Positions 1-9,166 of a stretch of 64,000 bases of DNA are shown here, piece after piece. The stretch lies in contig AP023052.1 in the NCBI GenBank assembly GCA_019703815.1, positions 2,869,501 through 2,933,500 on the forward strand. The letters run 5' to 3'. Within the stretch, counting starts at the first letter, position 1. Each line of letters opens with the position of its first letter. The position numbers and the translations under genes are program-made. Source of the stretch: Thaumasiovibrio occultus (lineage in GTDB: Bacteria > Pseudomonadota > Gammaproteobacteria > Enterobacterales > Vibrionaceae). The notes under the pieces were generated by a model. The model was not told the origin of the DNA and did not search any database. It saw only the letters and a program-made list of their open reading frames with translations.

Positions 1-221
1 CGGGTAACATGGTCCGCCGTTGGAACTACCCGTTAGAAGGCGATGACGCGGTACGCTTCAAAAAAGGCGAAGAAATGGGCCGCTTTAAACTTGGCTCAAC
101 CGTGATCAACTTGTTCCCTGCAGGCATGATGGCATTTGATAATGCCGTTGAACTCAATGCGACCACTCGCATGGGCGCAGCCTACGGCCAATTCGTAGCG
201 AAAGCGACACCGCAAGAATGA
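1..221 (+). CDS. psd: Phosphatidylserine decarboxylase, C-terminal part
   Basis: This is the end of the phosphatidylserine decarboxylase proenzyme; the 5' part lies outside the window. The frame is open from the left edge and stops at TGA 219-221. The visible part contains [19 protein letters not shown]. Its LGST is the family self-cleavage site: the serine becomes the pyruvoyl group of the small subunit. The enzyme makes phosphatidylethanolamine at the inner membrane. About 35 residues follow the GST, as expected for the small subunit. A strong terminator hairpin follows at 276-298. Confidence 0.93.
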   Translation, partial: GNMVRRWNYPLEGDDAVRFKKGEEMGRFKLGSTVINLFPAGMMAFDNAVELNATTRMGAAYGQFVAKATPQE

Positions 222-275
222 TCCCGCCACGCAGCTCACTGCTGCGGGAATAAAAATTCGAATTTGTGAACTCAA

Positions 276-298
276 GGGGCGTTTAACGCCCCTTTTTT
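276..298 (+). terminator. Intrinsic terminator after psd
   Basis: GGGGCG and CGCCCC arms close a five-base TTTAA loop and are followed by six T residues. It lies 55 bases after the psd stop. Confidence 0.85.
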
Positions 299-345
299 GT
301 GCGTAAATTGACCAAGCCACGGCTAATTTAACCGCAAAACTCGGT

Positions 346-1788
346 ATGCTGATTGACAGTTTTCTTAATTACATCAGCAGCCAGCCTATGAATAACCTAT
401 CGATACCCCAGCTATTGCGGTTACTGTTTGCTTTCGGAATACCGCTGTTTGTGCTTCTCATGCCGACCGAGGCGATCCCCATTGAGGGCTTAACCCTGAT
501 CCAACATCGGCTCCTCGCGATCTTCCTCCTCGCCGCCATGCTCTGGGTGTTAGAGCCGGTACCGGTTTTCGCCACCTCCATTTTGATCATTGTGCTGCAG
601 CTGATATTGATCTCCGATAGCGGCCTCGCCGCTGTACGTCCGGCGGATGAAGCACTGCTCAAATATTCCGATATTCTCAATGCCTTTGCCTCGCCCATAA
701 TCATTCTGTTCATGGGCGGCTTTGCGCTAGCGATTTCTGCCTCTCGCTATGAGCTAGACAACAACCTCGCCCGCGTCCTCCTGCGCCCGTTTGGCACCCA
801 GCCGCGTTTTATCATGCTGGGCTTGATGGTGATCACCGCCGTGTTCTCCATGTTCATGTCTAACACCGCCACCACGGTGATGATGCTGGCACTGCTCGCG
901 CCTATTTTGGCCTCTGTGCCGAAAGGCGATAACGGGATCAAAGCCTTAGTGCTGTGTATCCCCATTGCGGCCAATACGGGCGGGATCGCCACTCCAATCG
1001 GCACGCCGCCGAACGCGATTGCGATGGGTTACTTGAAAGGCGAGCATGCGATCACCTTTATCGAATGGATGATGATGGGCTTGCCTTTTGTGGTGGTGCA
1101 ACTCGCGTTTGCGTGGTGGCTGCTGCAAAAGCTATTTCCAAGCAGCTCGCACAGCATCCATTTGAATCTTGAAGGCACCTTCCAAAAGAGCTGGCGCGCG
1201 ATCGTGGTGTATATCACCTTTGCCGCGACCGTCTTACTGTGGATGACCACCGCCCTGCATGGCATGAACGTGTACGTGGTGTCGGTGATCCCGCTGGCCG
1301 TCTTTACCCTGACCGGGATCATGGGCAAGGAAGAGCTGAAGTTGATCAACTGGGACGTTCTCTGGTTGGTCGCAGGCGGGATGGCGATCGGGATGGCACT
1401 GGATAAAACCGGGTTGGCCGCCACGCTCGCACACGCGATTGATTACGATAGCCTGTCACCGTTTGCCGTGGTCGTGGCTCTGTCTATGGTCTGCTGGGTG
1501 ATGGCCAACTTTATGTCCAACACCGCGACCGCCAACTTGATCATTCCGATCGCCGCCGCAGTGGCAGGATCCATGGATACGCTGATCAGCATGGGCGGCC
1601 TAAAAGGCGTGCTGGTTGTGGTCGCGTTTTCTGCCTCGCTCGGGATGATCCTCCCCGTCTCTACGCCGCCTAACTCGCTGGCGTACTCGACCGGTTTGAT
1701 TGAGAGCAAAGATATGGCGAAAGCAGGGGTAATTGTTGGGGTTGTCGGCCTTAGCATTGTTTATCTGGCTACCATCCTATTGCACTAA
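346..1788 (+). CDS. DASS-family sodium:dicarboxylate/anion symporter
   Basis: This is a 480-residue polytopic membrane protein of the SLC13/DASS (CitT/SdcS) family, expected to import di- or tricarboxylates or sulfate with sodium. Diagnostic motifs are the two SNTAT repeats (MSNTATTVMMLALLAP and MSNTATANLIIPIAAA) and the paired GTPPNAIAMGYL and STPPNSLAYSTGLI segments. These form the substrate and sodium sites on the two inverted repeats. No clear Shine-Dalgarno sequence precedes ATG 346; ATG 388 is an alternative start. The substrate cannot be read from sequence. A C4-dicarboxylate would fit the nearby fumarate genes, but that is inference. Confidence 0.85.
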   Translation: MLIDSFLNYISSQPMNNLSIPQLLRLLFAFGIPLFVLLMPTEAIPIEGLTLIQHRLLAIFLLAAMLWVLEPVPVFATSILIIVLQLILISDSGLAAVRPADEALLKYSDILNAFASPIIILFMGGFALAISASRYELDNNLARVLLRPFGTQPRFIMLGLMVITAVFSMFMSNTATTVMMLALLAPILASVPKGDNGIKALVLCIPIAANTGGIATPIGTPPNAIAMGYLKGEHAITFIEWMMMGLPFVVVQLAFAWWLLQKLFPSSSHSIHLNLEGTFQKSWRAIVVYITFAATVLLWMTTALHGMNVYVVSVIPLAVFTLTGIMGKEELKLINWDVLWLVAGGMAIGMALDKTGLAATLAHAIDYDSLSPFAVVVALSMVCWVMANFMSNTATANLIIPIAAAVAGSMDTLISMGGLKGVLVVVAFSASLGMILPVSTPPNSLAYSTGLIESKDMAKAGVIVGVVGLSIVYLATILLH

Positions 1789-1795
1789 GGATTAC

Positions 1796-1831
1796 ACTCC
1801 CTTTGCATTGCGCGAGCGAAGGGAGTCTTTT
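1796..1831 (+). terminator. Intrinsic terminator after the DASS symporter
   Basis: ACTCCCTT (1796-1803) pairs with AAGGGAGT (1819-1826) and is followed by CTTTT. Confidence 0.75.
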
Positions 1832-1888
1832 CGGGCAACCCGTCCAACATCACGCATTCATCAGCATCTCTACTTAACGGAATAACAC

Positions 1889-2779
1889 ATGGGATACGAA
1901 TGGCTCGCCCTTGGCGCGGCCCTACTCTGGGCGATCAGCTCGCTGATCTCGGTCACCCCGGCAAGGCATCTCGGCACCTTTGCCTATAGCCGTTGGCGTA
2001 TGGCTTGTGTCAGCGTCATGCTGGGCTCTGCCGCTCTGGCCACCGGCGGCTGGACTACTTTGTCGCCCTCACACATCGCGCTGATGAGCCTATCAGGATT
2101 GATCGGGATCTTTATTGGCGACACCGCCCTGTTCTCGTGCTTCAACCGCATTGGCCCTCGTCGAGCTAGCTTACTGTTTTCTTGCCACTCGGTTTTTTCT
2201 GTGCTGCTCGGCCTGTGGCTGTTTGGTGAAAGCCTGGTCGGATTACGCCTACTCGGCGCTGGCTTTGTCTTTAGCGGGGTGTTAATTGCGGTGTTTTTTG
2301 GCCAACGGCAGCAAGCGCATCAATGGGAAGAAGTTAGAGGCTCACTGTGGATTGCGGTTGGTCTGGGGTTACTGGCAGCGTTGTGTCAGTCGATCGGCGC
2401 GATCATTGCCAAACCGGTGATGACCGCCGCAGTGGATCCCATCGCCGGATCGGCAGTGCGGATGACGGCCGCGTTTGTCGCTCACCTTGGCCTGCTTTTC
2501 TCTGGCTGGCATCGCGCCAAAGCCTTAGAAGCCATCAACGTGCGCGTATTTGGTTTTGTCGTGCTCAATGGCTTTCTTGCCATGGGCGTGGGAATGACGC
2601 TGATCATGACCGCATTGAAATACGGTGATGTCGGCATGGTAGGACTGCTGTCTTCCACCACACCGATCATGGTGTTGCCGCTGTTGTGGGTGTTTACTCG
2701 TCAATGCCCCGCATGGCAAGCATGGTTAGGGGCAGCCTCCGCTGTGATCGGCACAGCCCTCATCACAACCCAAGGCTGA
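1889..2779 (+). CDS. EamA/DMT-superfamily transporter
   Basis: This 296-residue protein looks like a ten-helix drug/metabolite transporter with two EamA repeats, roughly residues 1-140 and 150-296. The second repeat ends with the typical GMVGLLSSTTPIMVLPLLW segment. Such carriers export amino acids, metabolites or drugs; the substrate cannot be inferred. It stands alone on the plus strand after a terminator and converges on epmA. The next downstream element on its strand is the hairpin at 2931-2956, which more likely ends the Fur-type transcript described separately. Confidence 0.85.
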   Translation: MGYEWLALGAALLWAISSLISVTPARHLGTFAYSRWRMACVSVMLGSAALATGGWTTLSPSHIALMSLSGLIGIFIGDTALFSCFNRIGPRRASLLFSCHSVFSVLLGLWLFGESLVGLRLLGAGFVFSGVLIAVFFGQRQQAHQWEEVRGSLWIAVGLGLLAALCQSIGAIIAKPVMTAAVDPIAGSAVRMTAAFVAHLGLLFSGWHRAKALEAINVRVFGFVVLNGFLAMGVGMTLIMTALKYGDVGMVGLLSSTTPIMVLPLLWVFTRQCPAWQAWLGAASAVIGTALITTQG

Positions 2780-2834
2780 AAACCCGATCTAGATCGTAAC
2801 TCTTGATCAGACAGGACCAACACTCACAAAATCA

Positions 2835-2875
2835 AATGATAACTATTTGCATTTGATTAAAAAGAAGCATAGACT
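2835..2875 (+). promoter_or_regulatory. Fur-box-overlapped sigma70-type promoter
   Basis: Bases 2835-2853 read AATGATAACTATTTGCATT, close to the Vibrio Fur consensus AATGATAATNATTATCATT (about three clear mismatches). The same bases include a -35-like TTGCAT (2847-2852). Exactly 17 bases later comes a -10-like TAGACT (2870-2875). Fur-Fe would therefore block this promoter. No protein gene begins downstream on this strand before the convergent epmA end, so the product should be a short RNA. The reading is by eye and untested. Confidence 0.55.
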
Positions 2876-2881
2876 GCGCTC

Positions 2882-2962
2882 TGTGGTTGACTTGAAATCC
2901 TGAACTCATTTGATACCGCGAAGTTCCCCGCCCCACCAATAACCTTATTGGTGGGGTACTTT
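2882..2962 (+). ncRNA. Candidate Fur-regulated small RNA, about 80 nt
   Basis: The inferred start is about seven bases after the -10 box at 2870-2875. The transcript would end at a strong hairpin: CCCCACCAATAA (2931-2942) pairs with TTATTGGTGGGG (2945-2956), followed by TACTTTT. It lies between the convergent genes eamA and epmA and has no credible ORF. I do not see the conserved RyhB core, so it is not an obvious RyhB. The weak U-tract is the main doubt; the hairpin could instead merely terminate the EamA gene. Confidence 0.4.
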
Positions 2963-3025
2963 TCGTTTCTGACGAAAAAATCACGCCGTAAAGAGACCGT
3001 CCTTCTCGGCTTTCGCTAAGAACCT

Positions 3026-3997
3026 TTAAGCATTGGTTAACGGAAAACTGATCACCTGTTCGATATGATCTTGGCCTAGCGCCAACATGATCAAACGATC
3101 GATCCCCAGCGCGACGCCAGCACAATCGGGCAAACCGGCTTGCAACGCCGCCAAAAGATGCTCATCAATCACCTGCTCCGCAAGACCATTGGCTTGACGG
3201 TAGACATTGTCGGCTTCAAAGCGCTCCCGCTGCTCTTTCGGATCTGCCAGTTCATGGAAGCCATTGGCCAGTTCAATCCCCTTGAAATAGACCTCAAAAC
3301 GCTCTGCCACCCGCGTATCTTGCTGGCTGATCCGCGCCAGCGCCGCTTGTGAGGCGGGAAAATCATACACAAACGCTGGGCGCACTTGGCCAATGTTAGG
3401 CTCGACCCCCATGCTAAACAGCAGTTGCAATAAGGTATCGCGATGAGTTTCAGACTCGGCAATATCACTCAACCCTAACGGCGCTGCGGCCTGCTTGAGT
3501 TCATCCATACTCGCCTCTAGCGGACACACCCCAAGTACATCGATAAAGGCTTGCTGATACGTCATGCGATCCGCCGCTTCACAGCCCAATACCAACATCA
3601 ATAAGGCATTCATCTCATCCATCAAGTCATGGTGGGTAAAGCCAACGCGATACCACTCCAGCATGGTGAATTCCGGATTGTGGTAACGACCACACTCCTC
3701 GTTACGAAACGCTTTACCCAGCTGAAAAATAGAGCCGCTGCCCGCACACAACAAGCGTTTCATGTGGAATTCAGGGCTGGTCATCATGCTCAACGTTTGG
3801 CCATTGGCATAGCCTGGGCCGACAAACTCGGTCTTGAAGGTGTGCAAATGCACATCAGTCACCGTTGCTTGGCTGAGCGCTGGAGTTTCCACTTCCAAGA
3901 CATCACGTACAGCGAAAAACTGACGGATCTGCGCCAAAATTTGCGCGCGTTGACGTAATAATTCGATTGAGGCGGTCGGTTTCCACGGGGAATGCAT
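3026..3997 (-). CDS. epmA: EF-P--(R)-beta-lysine ligase EpmA
   Basis: EpmA (PoxA/GenX/YjeA) is a class II LysRS-like enzyme without an anticodon domain. It ligates (R)-beta-lysine to the conserved lysine of elongation factor P. The 323-residue product carries [19 protein letters not shown], the class II motif [39 protein letters not shown] and the motif 3 segment [16 protein letters not shown] chose ATG 3997 over an in-frame upstream ATG because CAGGAG lies just before it and [14 protein letters not shown] matches the family N-terminus. Its partners epmB and efp lie at 8.6-10.2 kb. It is divergent from frdABCD, as in enterics. Confidence 0.95.
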   Translation of the reverse strand: MHSPWKPTASIELLRQRAQILAQIRQFFAVRDVLEVETPALSQATVTDVHLHTFKTEFVGPGYANGQTLSMMTSPEFHMKRLLCAGSGSIFQLGKAFRNEECGRYHNPEFTMLEWYRVGFTHHDLMDEMNALLMLVLGCEAADRMTYQQAFIDVLGVCPLEASMDELKQAAAPLGLSDIAESETHRDTLLQLLFSMGVEPNIGQVRPAFVYDFPASQAALARISQQDTRVAERFEVYFKGIELANGFHELADPKEQRERFEADNVYRQANGLAEQVIDEHLLAALQAGLPDCAGVALGIDRLIMLALGQDHIEQVISFPLTNA

Positions 3998-4326
3998 GCC
4001 AACTCCTGTGTTAAAAACGTTTGAGGAACAACAACCTGAATGAATGCTGAATGCGCACTGCACTCAAGTTGGGCCACTAATGGCAACAGGTTATACTCGC
4101 ATCCGCAAACAAAGTCACCGACTCTGTCTGTATCAGCACATTCGAGCGCAGATAACTGCTATCTCTATGTTTATGCCCATCTCGTTGCTTAACCTCAAAG
4201 CCCTAATTCATTAAACAACTGTTATTGAACGGTTTTTGAGCAATTTTCGCAGCACAAGCATAGCGAGCTACAGACGATTAAAAATCGCGCAACACAGGCG
4301 TAACATACTGATACTTCTGTGAACTG

Positions 4327-4340
4327 TTGATTTGGATCAC
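4327..4340 (+). promoter_or_regulatory. FNR box upstream of frdABCD
   Basis: TTGAT-TTGG-ATCAC matches nine of ten FNR consensus positions (TTGAT-N4-ATCAA). It lies about 165 bases before the frdA start. FNR activation of fumarate reductase under anoxia is established in enterics. A class II arrangement would place the start near 4375, where an AT-rich GAATAACAC could be the -10. Confidence 0.7.
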
Positions 4341-4449
4341 ATATGTAGTAAATATTGCTGACGAATAACACTTTTGGCTAAAAATACCTGCCAAAGTCAA
4401 TTCTTCAGCGATGTATGTCCTCTAGAATGTGCCTCAGGATTTCAAGGTC

Positions 4450-4469
4450 AAGGTGCAGCAATGCACCTT
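4450..4469 (+). other. Stem-loop in the frdA leader
   Basis: AAGGTGCA (4450-4457) and TGCACCTT (4462-4469) form a perfect eight-pair stem with a GCAA tetraloop, followed by ATTCGTTTT. It lies 35 bases before the frdA start codon and could be an attenuator or an mRNA stabiliser. Confidence 0.5.
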
Positions 4470-4504
4470 ATTCGTTTTATTAGTCTTTCCTCCGGAGGAT
4501 AGCT

Positions 4505-6322
4505 GTGAAAACAATCACCACAGATATCGCTGTCGTCGGCGCCGGCGGCGCAGGTCTTCGTACTGCGATTGCTGCTGCTGAAGCAAACCCAGAGCTTAAC
4601 ATTGCTCTGATCTCCAAAGTCTACCCAATGCGTTCGCATACTGTAGCAGCCGAAGGCGGCTCTGCAGCAGTTATCAAGGATGAAGATAGCTTAGACAACC
4701 ACTTCAACGATACCGTTGGTGGTGGTGACTGGCTTTGTGAACAGGACGTGGTGGAATATTTTGTTGAAAACGCTACCCGTGAAATGACACAGCTGGAACA
4801 ATGGGGCTGTCCATGGAGCCGTAAAGAAAACGGTGAAGTGAACGTGCGTCGTTTCGGTGGTATGAAGGTTGAGCGTACGTGGTTCGCTGCGGATAAAACC
4901 GGCTTCCACATGCTACACACCCTATTCCAAACGTCTATCAAATACGATCAAATCAACCGTTTCGACGAGTACTTCGTTGTTGATCTAATTGTATCTGAAG
5001 GCGAAGTTCAAGGTGTTATCGCTATTCACATGTCTGAAGGCGAATTGGTATGCATCAAAGCTAAATCTGTTGTTCTAGCAACGGGTGGTGCGGGTCGTGT
5101 GTACAACTGTAACACCAACGGCGGTATCGTAACTGGCGACGGCATGGCAATGGCTTACCGTCACGGCGTACCACTACGTGATATGGAATTCGTTCAGTAT
5201 CACCCAACAGGCCTACCAGGTACTGGTATCCTGATGACCGAAGGTTGTCGTGGTGAAGGCGGTATCATCGTTAACAAAAACGGCTACCGTTACCTACAAG
5301 ACTACGGCATGGGTCCTGAGACCCCAGTAGGTCAACCTAAAAACAAATACATGGAACTCGGTCCTCGTGACAAAGTTTCTCAAGCATTCTGGCACGAGCT
5401 ACAAAAAGGCAACACCATCAAGCACCCTCTAGGTGATGTGGTACACCTTGATCTGACTCACCTAGGTGAAGAATACCTACACGAGCGTCTGCCGTTCATC
5501 TGTGAACTGGCTAAAGCGTACGTGAACGTTGATCCTGCGAAAGAGCCGATCCCAATTCGTCCTACCGTTCACTACACCATGGGTGGTATCGAAACTGACA
5601 AGCACAACGAAACCCGTATCAAGGGTCTGTTTGCTGTGGGTGAGTGTTCATCTGTAGGTCTACACGGTGCTAACCGCCTAGGTTCGAACTCACTGGCTGA
5701 GCTAGTCGTATTCGGTCGCCTAGCTGGTGAAGGCGCAGCGAAACGTGCTGAAGAATTCAAAGGCTGGAACGACAGCGCAGTTGACGCTGCAATCGCAGAA
5801 GTTCAAGGCCGCATCGATGCGCTAATGGCGCAAGAAGGCGACGAGAACTGGGCAACTATCCGTACTGAAATGGGTCACTCCATGGAAGCGGGCTGTGGTA
5901 TCTACCGTCAAGAAGATCTGATGCAAGCGACTGTTGATAAGCTAGCAGAGCTACGCGAGCGCTTCAAAAACATCAGCATCCAAGACAAAGGCAAAGTGTT
6001 CAACACTGACCTTCTTTACGCTATCGAAGTGGGTTACGGCCTAGAAGTTGCGCAAGCAATGGCTCACTCTGCGATTCTACGTCGCGAGTCTCGTGGTGCA
6101 CACCAACGTCTAGACGAAGGTTGTACTGCACGTGATGACGAGAACTTCCTGAAGCACTCTCTGGCGTTCTACAACGGTGACGCGGCACCTCGCATTGAAT
6201 ACAGCGACGTGACCATCACTAAGTCTCAGCCTAAAGCTCGTCTATACGGTGCTGAAGCTGAAGCGGCAGAAGCAGCAGCGAAAGCGGCTGAGAAAGAAGC
6301 AGCAGAGAAGGAGGCAAAATAA
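4505..6322 (+). CDS. frdA: Fumarate reductase flavoprotein subunit FrdA
   Basis: FrdA is the catalytic, FAD-carrying subunit of menaquinol:fumarate reductase, the terminal reductase of anaerobic fumarate respiration. The 605-residue protein starts with GTG after a GGAGG site. It shows the Rossmann motif [11 protein letters not shown] (about 10-20). [11 protein letters not shown] carries His45, the expected covalent FAD attachment residue. [19 protein letters not shown] is part of the active site. The C-terminal tail is rich in Ala, Glu and Lys. Codon use is that of a highly expressed gene. It opens the frdABCD operon, and its TAA overlaps the frdB start codon. Confidence 0.97.
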   Translation: MKTITTDIAVVGAGGAGLRTAIAAAEANPELNIALISKVYPMRSHTVAAEGGSAAVIKDEDSLDNHFNDTVGGGDWLCEQDVVEYFVENATREMTQLEQWGCPWSRKENGEVNVRRFGGMKVERTWFAADKTGFHMLHTLFQTSIKYDQINRFDEYFVVDLIVSEGEVQGVIAIHMSEGELVCIKAKSVVLATGGAGRVYNCNTNGGIVTGDGMAMAYRHGVPLRDMEFVQYHPTGLPGTGILMTEGCRGEGGIIVNKNGYRYLQDYGMGPETPVGQPKNKYMELGPRDKVSQAFWHELQKGNTIKHPLGDVVHLDLTHLGEEYLHERLPFICELAKAYVNVDPAKEPIPIRPTVHYTMGGIETDKHNETRIKGLFAVGECSSVGLHGANRLGSNSLAELVVFGRLAGEGAAKRAEEFKGWNDSAVDAAIAEVQGRIDALMAQEGDENWATIRTEMGHSMEAGCGIYRQEDLMQATVDKLAELRERFKNISIQDKGKVFNTDLLYAIEVGYGLEVAQAMAHSAILRRESRGAHQRLDEGCTARDDENFLKHSLAFYNGDAAPRIEYSDVTITKSQPKARLYGAEAEAAEAAAKAAEKEAAEKEAK

Positions 6323-7059
6323 TGTCGGCGACTCGTATCCAAAAAGTATCGATCCTACGTTACGACCCAGCGAAAGACGCAGAACCTTATCTGCAAGCGT
6401 TCGAAGTACCATTCGACGAAACTATGTCTGTACTGGACGCACTAGGTTACATCAAAGATAACCTAGACAAAGATCTAGCGTACCGTTGGTCTTGCCGTAT
6501 GGCGATCTGTGGTTCATGTGGTCTGATGGTTGATAACGTGCCAAAACTGGCATGTAAGACTTTCCTACGTGATTACCCGAACGGTGTAACTATCGAGCCG
6601 CTAGCGAACTTCGCTATCGAGAAAGACCTGATTGTTGACATGACGCCGTTCATCGAGCGTCTAGAAGCGATCAAGCCTTACATCATCGGTAACGATCGTA
6701 AGCCTGAAGATGGTCCAAACAACCAAACTCCAGCTCAGCTAAGCAAATACAAGCAATTTGCTGGTTGTATCAACTGTGGTCTTTGCTACGCAGCATGTCC
6801 TCAGTTCGGTCTGAACCCAGAATTCATCGGCCCTGCGGCACTGACTCTGGCTCACCGTTACAACCTAGACAGCCGTGACAACGGTGCTGAAGAGCGCATG
6901 AAGTTGATCAACGGTGACAACGGTGCTTGGGGCTGTACTTTCGTCGGTTACTGTTCTGAAGTGTGTCCGAAGAACGTTGATCCTGCAGCAGCTGTTAACC
7001 AAGGCAAAGTGGAGTCTTCTAAAGACTTCGTTATCGCTATGTTCAAACCGGAGGCATAA
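6322..7059 (+). CDS. frdB: Fumarate reductase iron-sulfur subunit FrdB
   Basis: FrdB carries electrons from menaquinol to the FrdA flavin. The 245-residue protein has the N-terminal ferredoxin domain with [2Fe-2S] ligands Cys58, Cys63, Cys66 and Cys78 ([10 protein letters not shown] ... KLAC). The C-terminal domain has [15 protein letters not shown] and [17 protein letters not shown] for the [4Fe-4S] and [3Fe-4S] clusters. All expected cluster ligands are present. Its ATG overlaps the end of frdA, and frdC follows after two bases, so the subunits should be translationally coupled. Confidence 0.97.
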   Translation: MSATRIQKVSILRYDPAKDAEPYLQAFEVPFDETMSVLDALGYIKDNLDKDLAYRWSCRMAICGSCGLMVDNVPKLACKTFLRDYPNGVTIEPLANFAIEKDLIVDMTPFIERLEAIKPYIIGNDRKPEDGPNNQTPAQLSKYKQFAGCINCGLCYAACPQFGLNPEFIGPAALTLAHRYNLDSRDNGAEERMKLINGDNGAWGCTFVGYCSEVCPKNVDPAAAVNQGKVESSKDFVIAMFKPEA

Positions 7060-7061
7060 TC

Positions 7062-7445
7062 ATGAGCAATCGTAAGCCTTACGTTCGCGAAATGAAACGC
7101 ACTTGGTGGAGTGAGCATCCATTCTACCGCTTCTACATGGTTCGTGAAGCGACTGTACTGCCACTGATCCTGTTCACGCTGTTCTTGACCGCTGGTCTAG
7201 GCAGCCTAGTGATGGGTGAAGCGGCATGGAACGGTTGGATGAGCTTTATGGCGAACCCAGTTGTGATCGCGATTAACATCGTTGCACTGGCAGGTAGCCT
7301 GTTCCACGCTCAAACCTTCTTCAGCATGATGCCACAAGTAATGCCTATCAAATTGAAAGGCAAGAAAGTCGACAAGACGCTGATCGTATTGGCCCAGTGG
7401 GCAGCTGTTGCAGCGATCTCACTGATCGTTCTAATTCTGGTGTAA
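7062..7445 (+). CDS. frdC: Fumarate reductase membrane subunit FrdC
   Basis: FrdC is one of two small membrane anchors that hold FrdAB on the inner membrane and form the menaquinol site. The 127-residue protein (E. coli about 130) begins [15 protein letters not shown] and has three hydrophobic helices. It contains the conserved [16 protein letters not shown] segment. It starts two bases after frdB with GGAGG just before the start. Confidence 0.96.
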   Translation: MSNRKPYVREMKRTWWSEHPFYRFYMVREATVLPLILFTLFLTAGLGSLVMGEAAWNGWMSFMANPVVIAINIVALAGSLFHAQTFFSMMPQVMPIKLKGKKVDKTLIVLAQWAAVAAISLIVLILV

Positions 7446-7455
7446 GGAGTCAGTT

Positions 7456-7818
7456 GTGGTAAATCGCAATCCTAAACGTTCAGACGAACCAGTTTGGTGG
7501 GGCCTGTTTGGTGCAGGTGGTACTTGGTTTGCAATGATCACCCCGATCACTGTACTTGTACTGGGTATCCTAGTGCCTATGGGTGTTATCGACGCTGAAG
7601 CACTAGACTTCGAACGCGTACGCGCTTTCGTTGGTAGCTGGATCGGTATGGCATTCACTGTTGGTACCCTAGCGCTACCAATGTGGCATGCAATGCACCG
7701 TATTCACCACGGCATGCACGACCTTAAGTTCCACACTGGTACTGTCGGTAAAGTGGCATGTTACGCGATTGCATTCGCAATCTCTGTACTGGCTGTTGCT
7801 TTCGTCTTCATGGTGTAA
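7456..7818 (+). CDS. frdD: Fumarate reductase membrane subunit FrdD
   Basis: FrdD is the second membrane anchor of quinol:fumarate reductase. The 120-residue product starts with GTG after AAGGAG. It shows the family segments [19 protein letters not shown] and the histidine-rich [15 protein letters not shown]. Three transmembrane helices are apparent. It is the last gene of the operon; a strong terminator follows at 7835-7863. Confidence 0.96.
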   Translation: MVNRNPKRSDEPVWWGLFGAGGTWFAMITPITVLVLGILVPMGVIDAEALDFERVRAFVGSWIGMAFTVGTLALPMWHAMHRIHHGMHDLKFHTGTVGKVACYAIAFAISVLAVAFVFMV

Positions 7819-7834
7819 GCACTCCCAGCGTAAA

Positions 7835-7863
7835 AAAACACCGCCTCCGGGCGGTGTTTTTGT
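7835..7863 (+). terminator. Intrinsic terminator of frdABCD
   Basis: ACACCGCC and GGCGGTGT form a perfect stem around a TCCG tetraloop, flanked by an A-run and a T-run, so it could act on both strands. Confidence 0.88.
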
Positions 7864-7990
7864 TTCTGCCAAGCGCTTGGCCTTGGGCAAAAAAACTATG
7901 TCCCGCCTCCCAAACTCAACTATCCGATCTTCTCATTTCCGCCAAAATTCATTGTGATGAGCCTTTACTAAAAAGAGAAAGGACATCGAC

Positions 7991-8461
7991 ATGCTCAGCC
8001 AAAACCCGTTCACCGATCCGGATCGCAGAGAGATCTGGGAAATGCTCGTCACCCGCGACATCAATGCCTACTGCAATGCCGACTGGAGCATGGTCGAAGA
8101 TGACTTTATCGAGTCAGAGTTTTACGCCGTCGATGCGGGCAAATACAGTGATCCGGGTAACTGGAAGTTTGCGTTTTCGACCCTGGCGCACTACCGCGAT
8201 GTGTGGGTAAGCCAAGCACGTATCGCCCAAGATATTGAATACGCCGAGCCTTTAGAAGCCGCCGTTCACCGCATTACCACGCTAGAGAAAATTGAAATTG
8301 CCGATGGCCGCGCCATTGCACGCAAGCAGTTTAATGGCACCATCAAGCAAGCCGATGGCAACGACGATGTGTTGCTGTGGCAAACCCTGTATTACTTAAA
8401 GAAAACCCCGGCGGGTTGGAAGATCTGCGGCTTTACCGGCTACTTGCCGTATACCGCCTAA
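7991..8461 (+). CDS. NTF2/SnoaL-like domain protein
   Basis: This 156-residue cytosolic protein has the look of an NTF2-like (SnoaL-type) cone fold. An N-terminal helical part (VTRDINAYCNADWSMVEDDF) is followed by antiparallel strands and a WKICGFTGYLP end. Such proteins are small hydrolases, isomerases or ligand-binding modules, and the function here is unknown. AAAGGA precedes the ATG at good spacing. It is a single gene between the frd and efp terminators. Confidence 0.6.
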   Translation: MLSQNPFTDPDRREIWEMLVTRDINAYCNADWSMVEDDFIESEFYAVDAGKYSDPGNWKFAFSTLAHYRDVWVSQARIAQDIEYAEPLEAAVHRITTLEKIEIADGRAIARKQFNGTIKQADGNDDVLLWQTLYYLKKTPAGWKICGFTGYLPYTA

Positions 8462-8500
8462 CCAGCGCGATTCCTCATCACTGAGGGATATGACAGATAC

Positions 8501-8541
8501 AAAAAAGGCCGCGTTAGCAGGGCTAATCAGCGGCCTTTCAT
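8501..8541 (-). terminator. Bidirectional terminator between the NTF2-like gene and efp
   Basis: AAAGGCCGC (8504-8512) pairs with GCGGCCTTT (8530-8538), with an inner TTAGC/GCTAA stem. The A-run at 8501 gives the minus-strand U-tract for efp. It serves both convergent genes. Confidence 0.8.
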
Positions 8542-8566
8542 CTACTACCCGAAGGTAATATCAGTC

Positions 8567-9133
8567 TTACTTCACGCGGCTCACGTATTCAGCTGAACGA
8601 GTGTCAACTTTGATCACTTCGCCAATCGCAATGAATAGAGGAACACGTACTACTGCGCCAGTAGATAGCGTCGCAGGCTTACCACCGGTACCTTGAGTAT
8701 CGCCTTTCAAACCTGGATCGGTTTCGATTACTTCTAGTTCAACGAAGTTTGGTGGCGTCACAGAGATTGGGCTACCGTTCCAAAGTGTTAGAGTACAGTT
8801 GTCGTTCTCTTTTAGCCACTTCGCGTTCTCGCCTACCGCTTTAACGTCAGCAGCAATTTGCTCAAACGTTTCATTGTTCATGAAGTGGTAGAATTCGCCG
8901 TCGTTGTATAGGTAACCTAGCTCGATATCCATTACGTCTGCAACTTCACAGCTGTCACCAGACTTAAAGGTTTTCTCAAGAACTTTACCAGAAAGCAGCT
9001 TACGGATTCGAACGCGGTTGAACGCTTGACCTTTACCCGGCTTCACATACTCGTTTTCGAGAATGACACACGGCTCGTTATCAAGCATAATTTTAAGGCC
9101 GCCTTTAAATTCATTAGTGCTTACAGTCGCCAT
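8567..9133 (-). CDS. efp: Translation elongation factor P
   Basis: EF-P binds ribosomes stalled at polyproline and stimulates peptide bond formation. The 188-residue protein has the three expected beta-barrel domains (KOW-like N-domain plus two OB domains). [10 protein letters not shown] places Lys34 at the tip, the residue modified with beta-lysine by EpmA after EpmB makes (R)-beta-lysine. Both partner genes are in this window. The gene is divergent from epmB with only 33 bases between start codons, so the two promoters must overlap each other or the coding sequences. Confidence 0.97.
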   Translation of the reverse strand: MATVSTNEFKGGLKIMLDNEPCVILENEYVKPGKGQAFNRVRIRKLLSGKVLEKTFKSGDSCEVADVMDIELGYLYNDGEFYHFMNNETFEQIAADVKAVGENAKWLKENDNCTLTLWNGSPISVTPPNFVELEVIETDPGLKGDTQGTGGKPATLSTGAVVRVPLFIAIGEVIKVDTRSAEYVSRVK

Positions 9134-9166
9134 TTTTTCCTCTTTCTATTCTTCGAGTTAAAATTA

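Larger units (their letters stand above)
3998..4504. other. epmA-frdA divergent intergenic region
   Basis: About 500 bases separate epmA and frdA. They hold the FNR-type site at 4327-4340, the leader hairpin at 4450-4469 and the strong frdA ribosome binding site (GGAGG at about 4494). The remaining 4000-4320 stretch shows no convincing ORF, tRNA or repeat. Confidence 0.6.
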
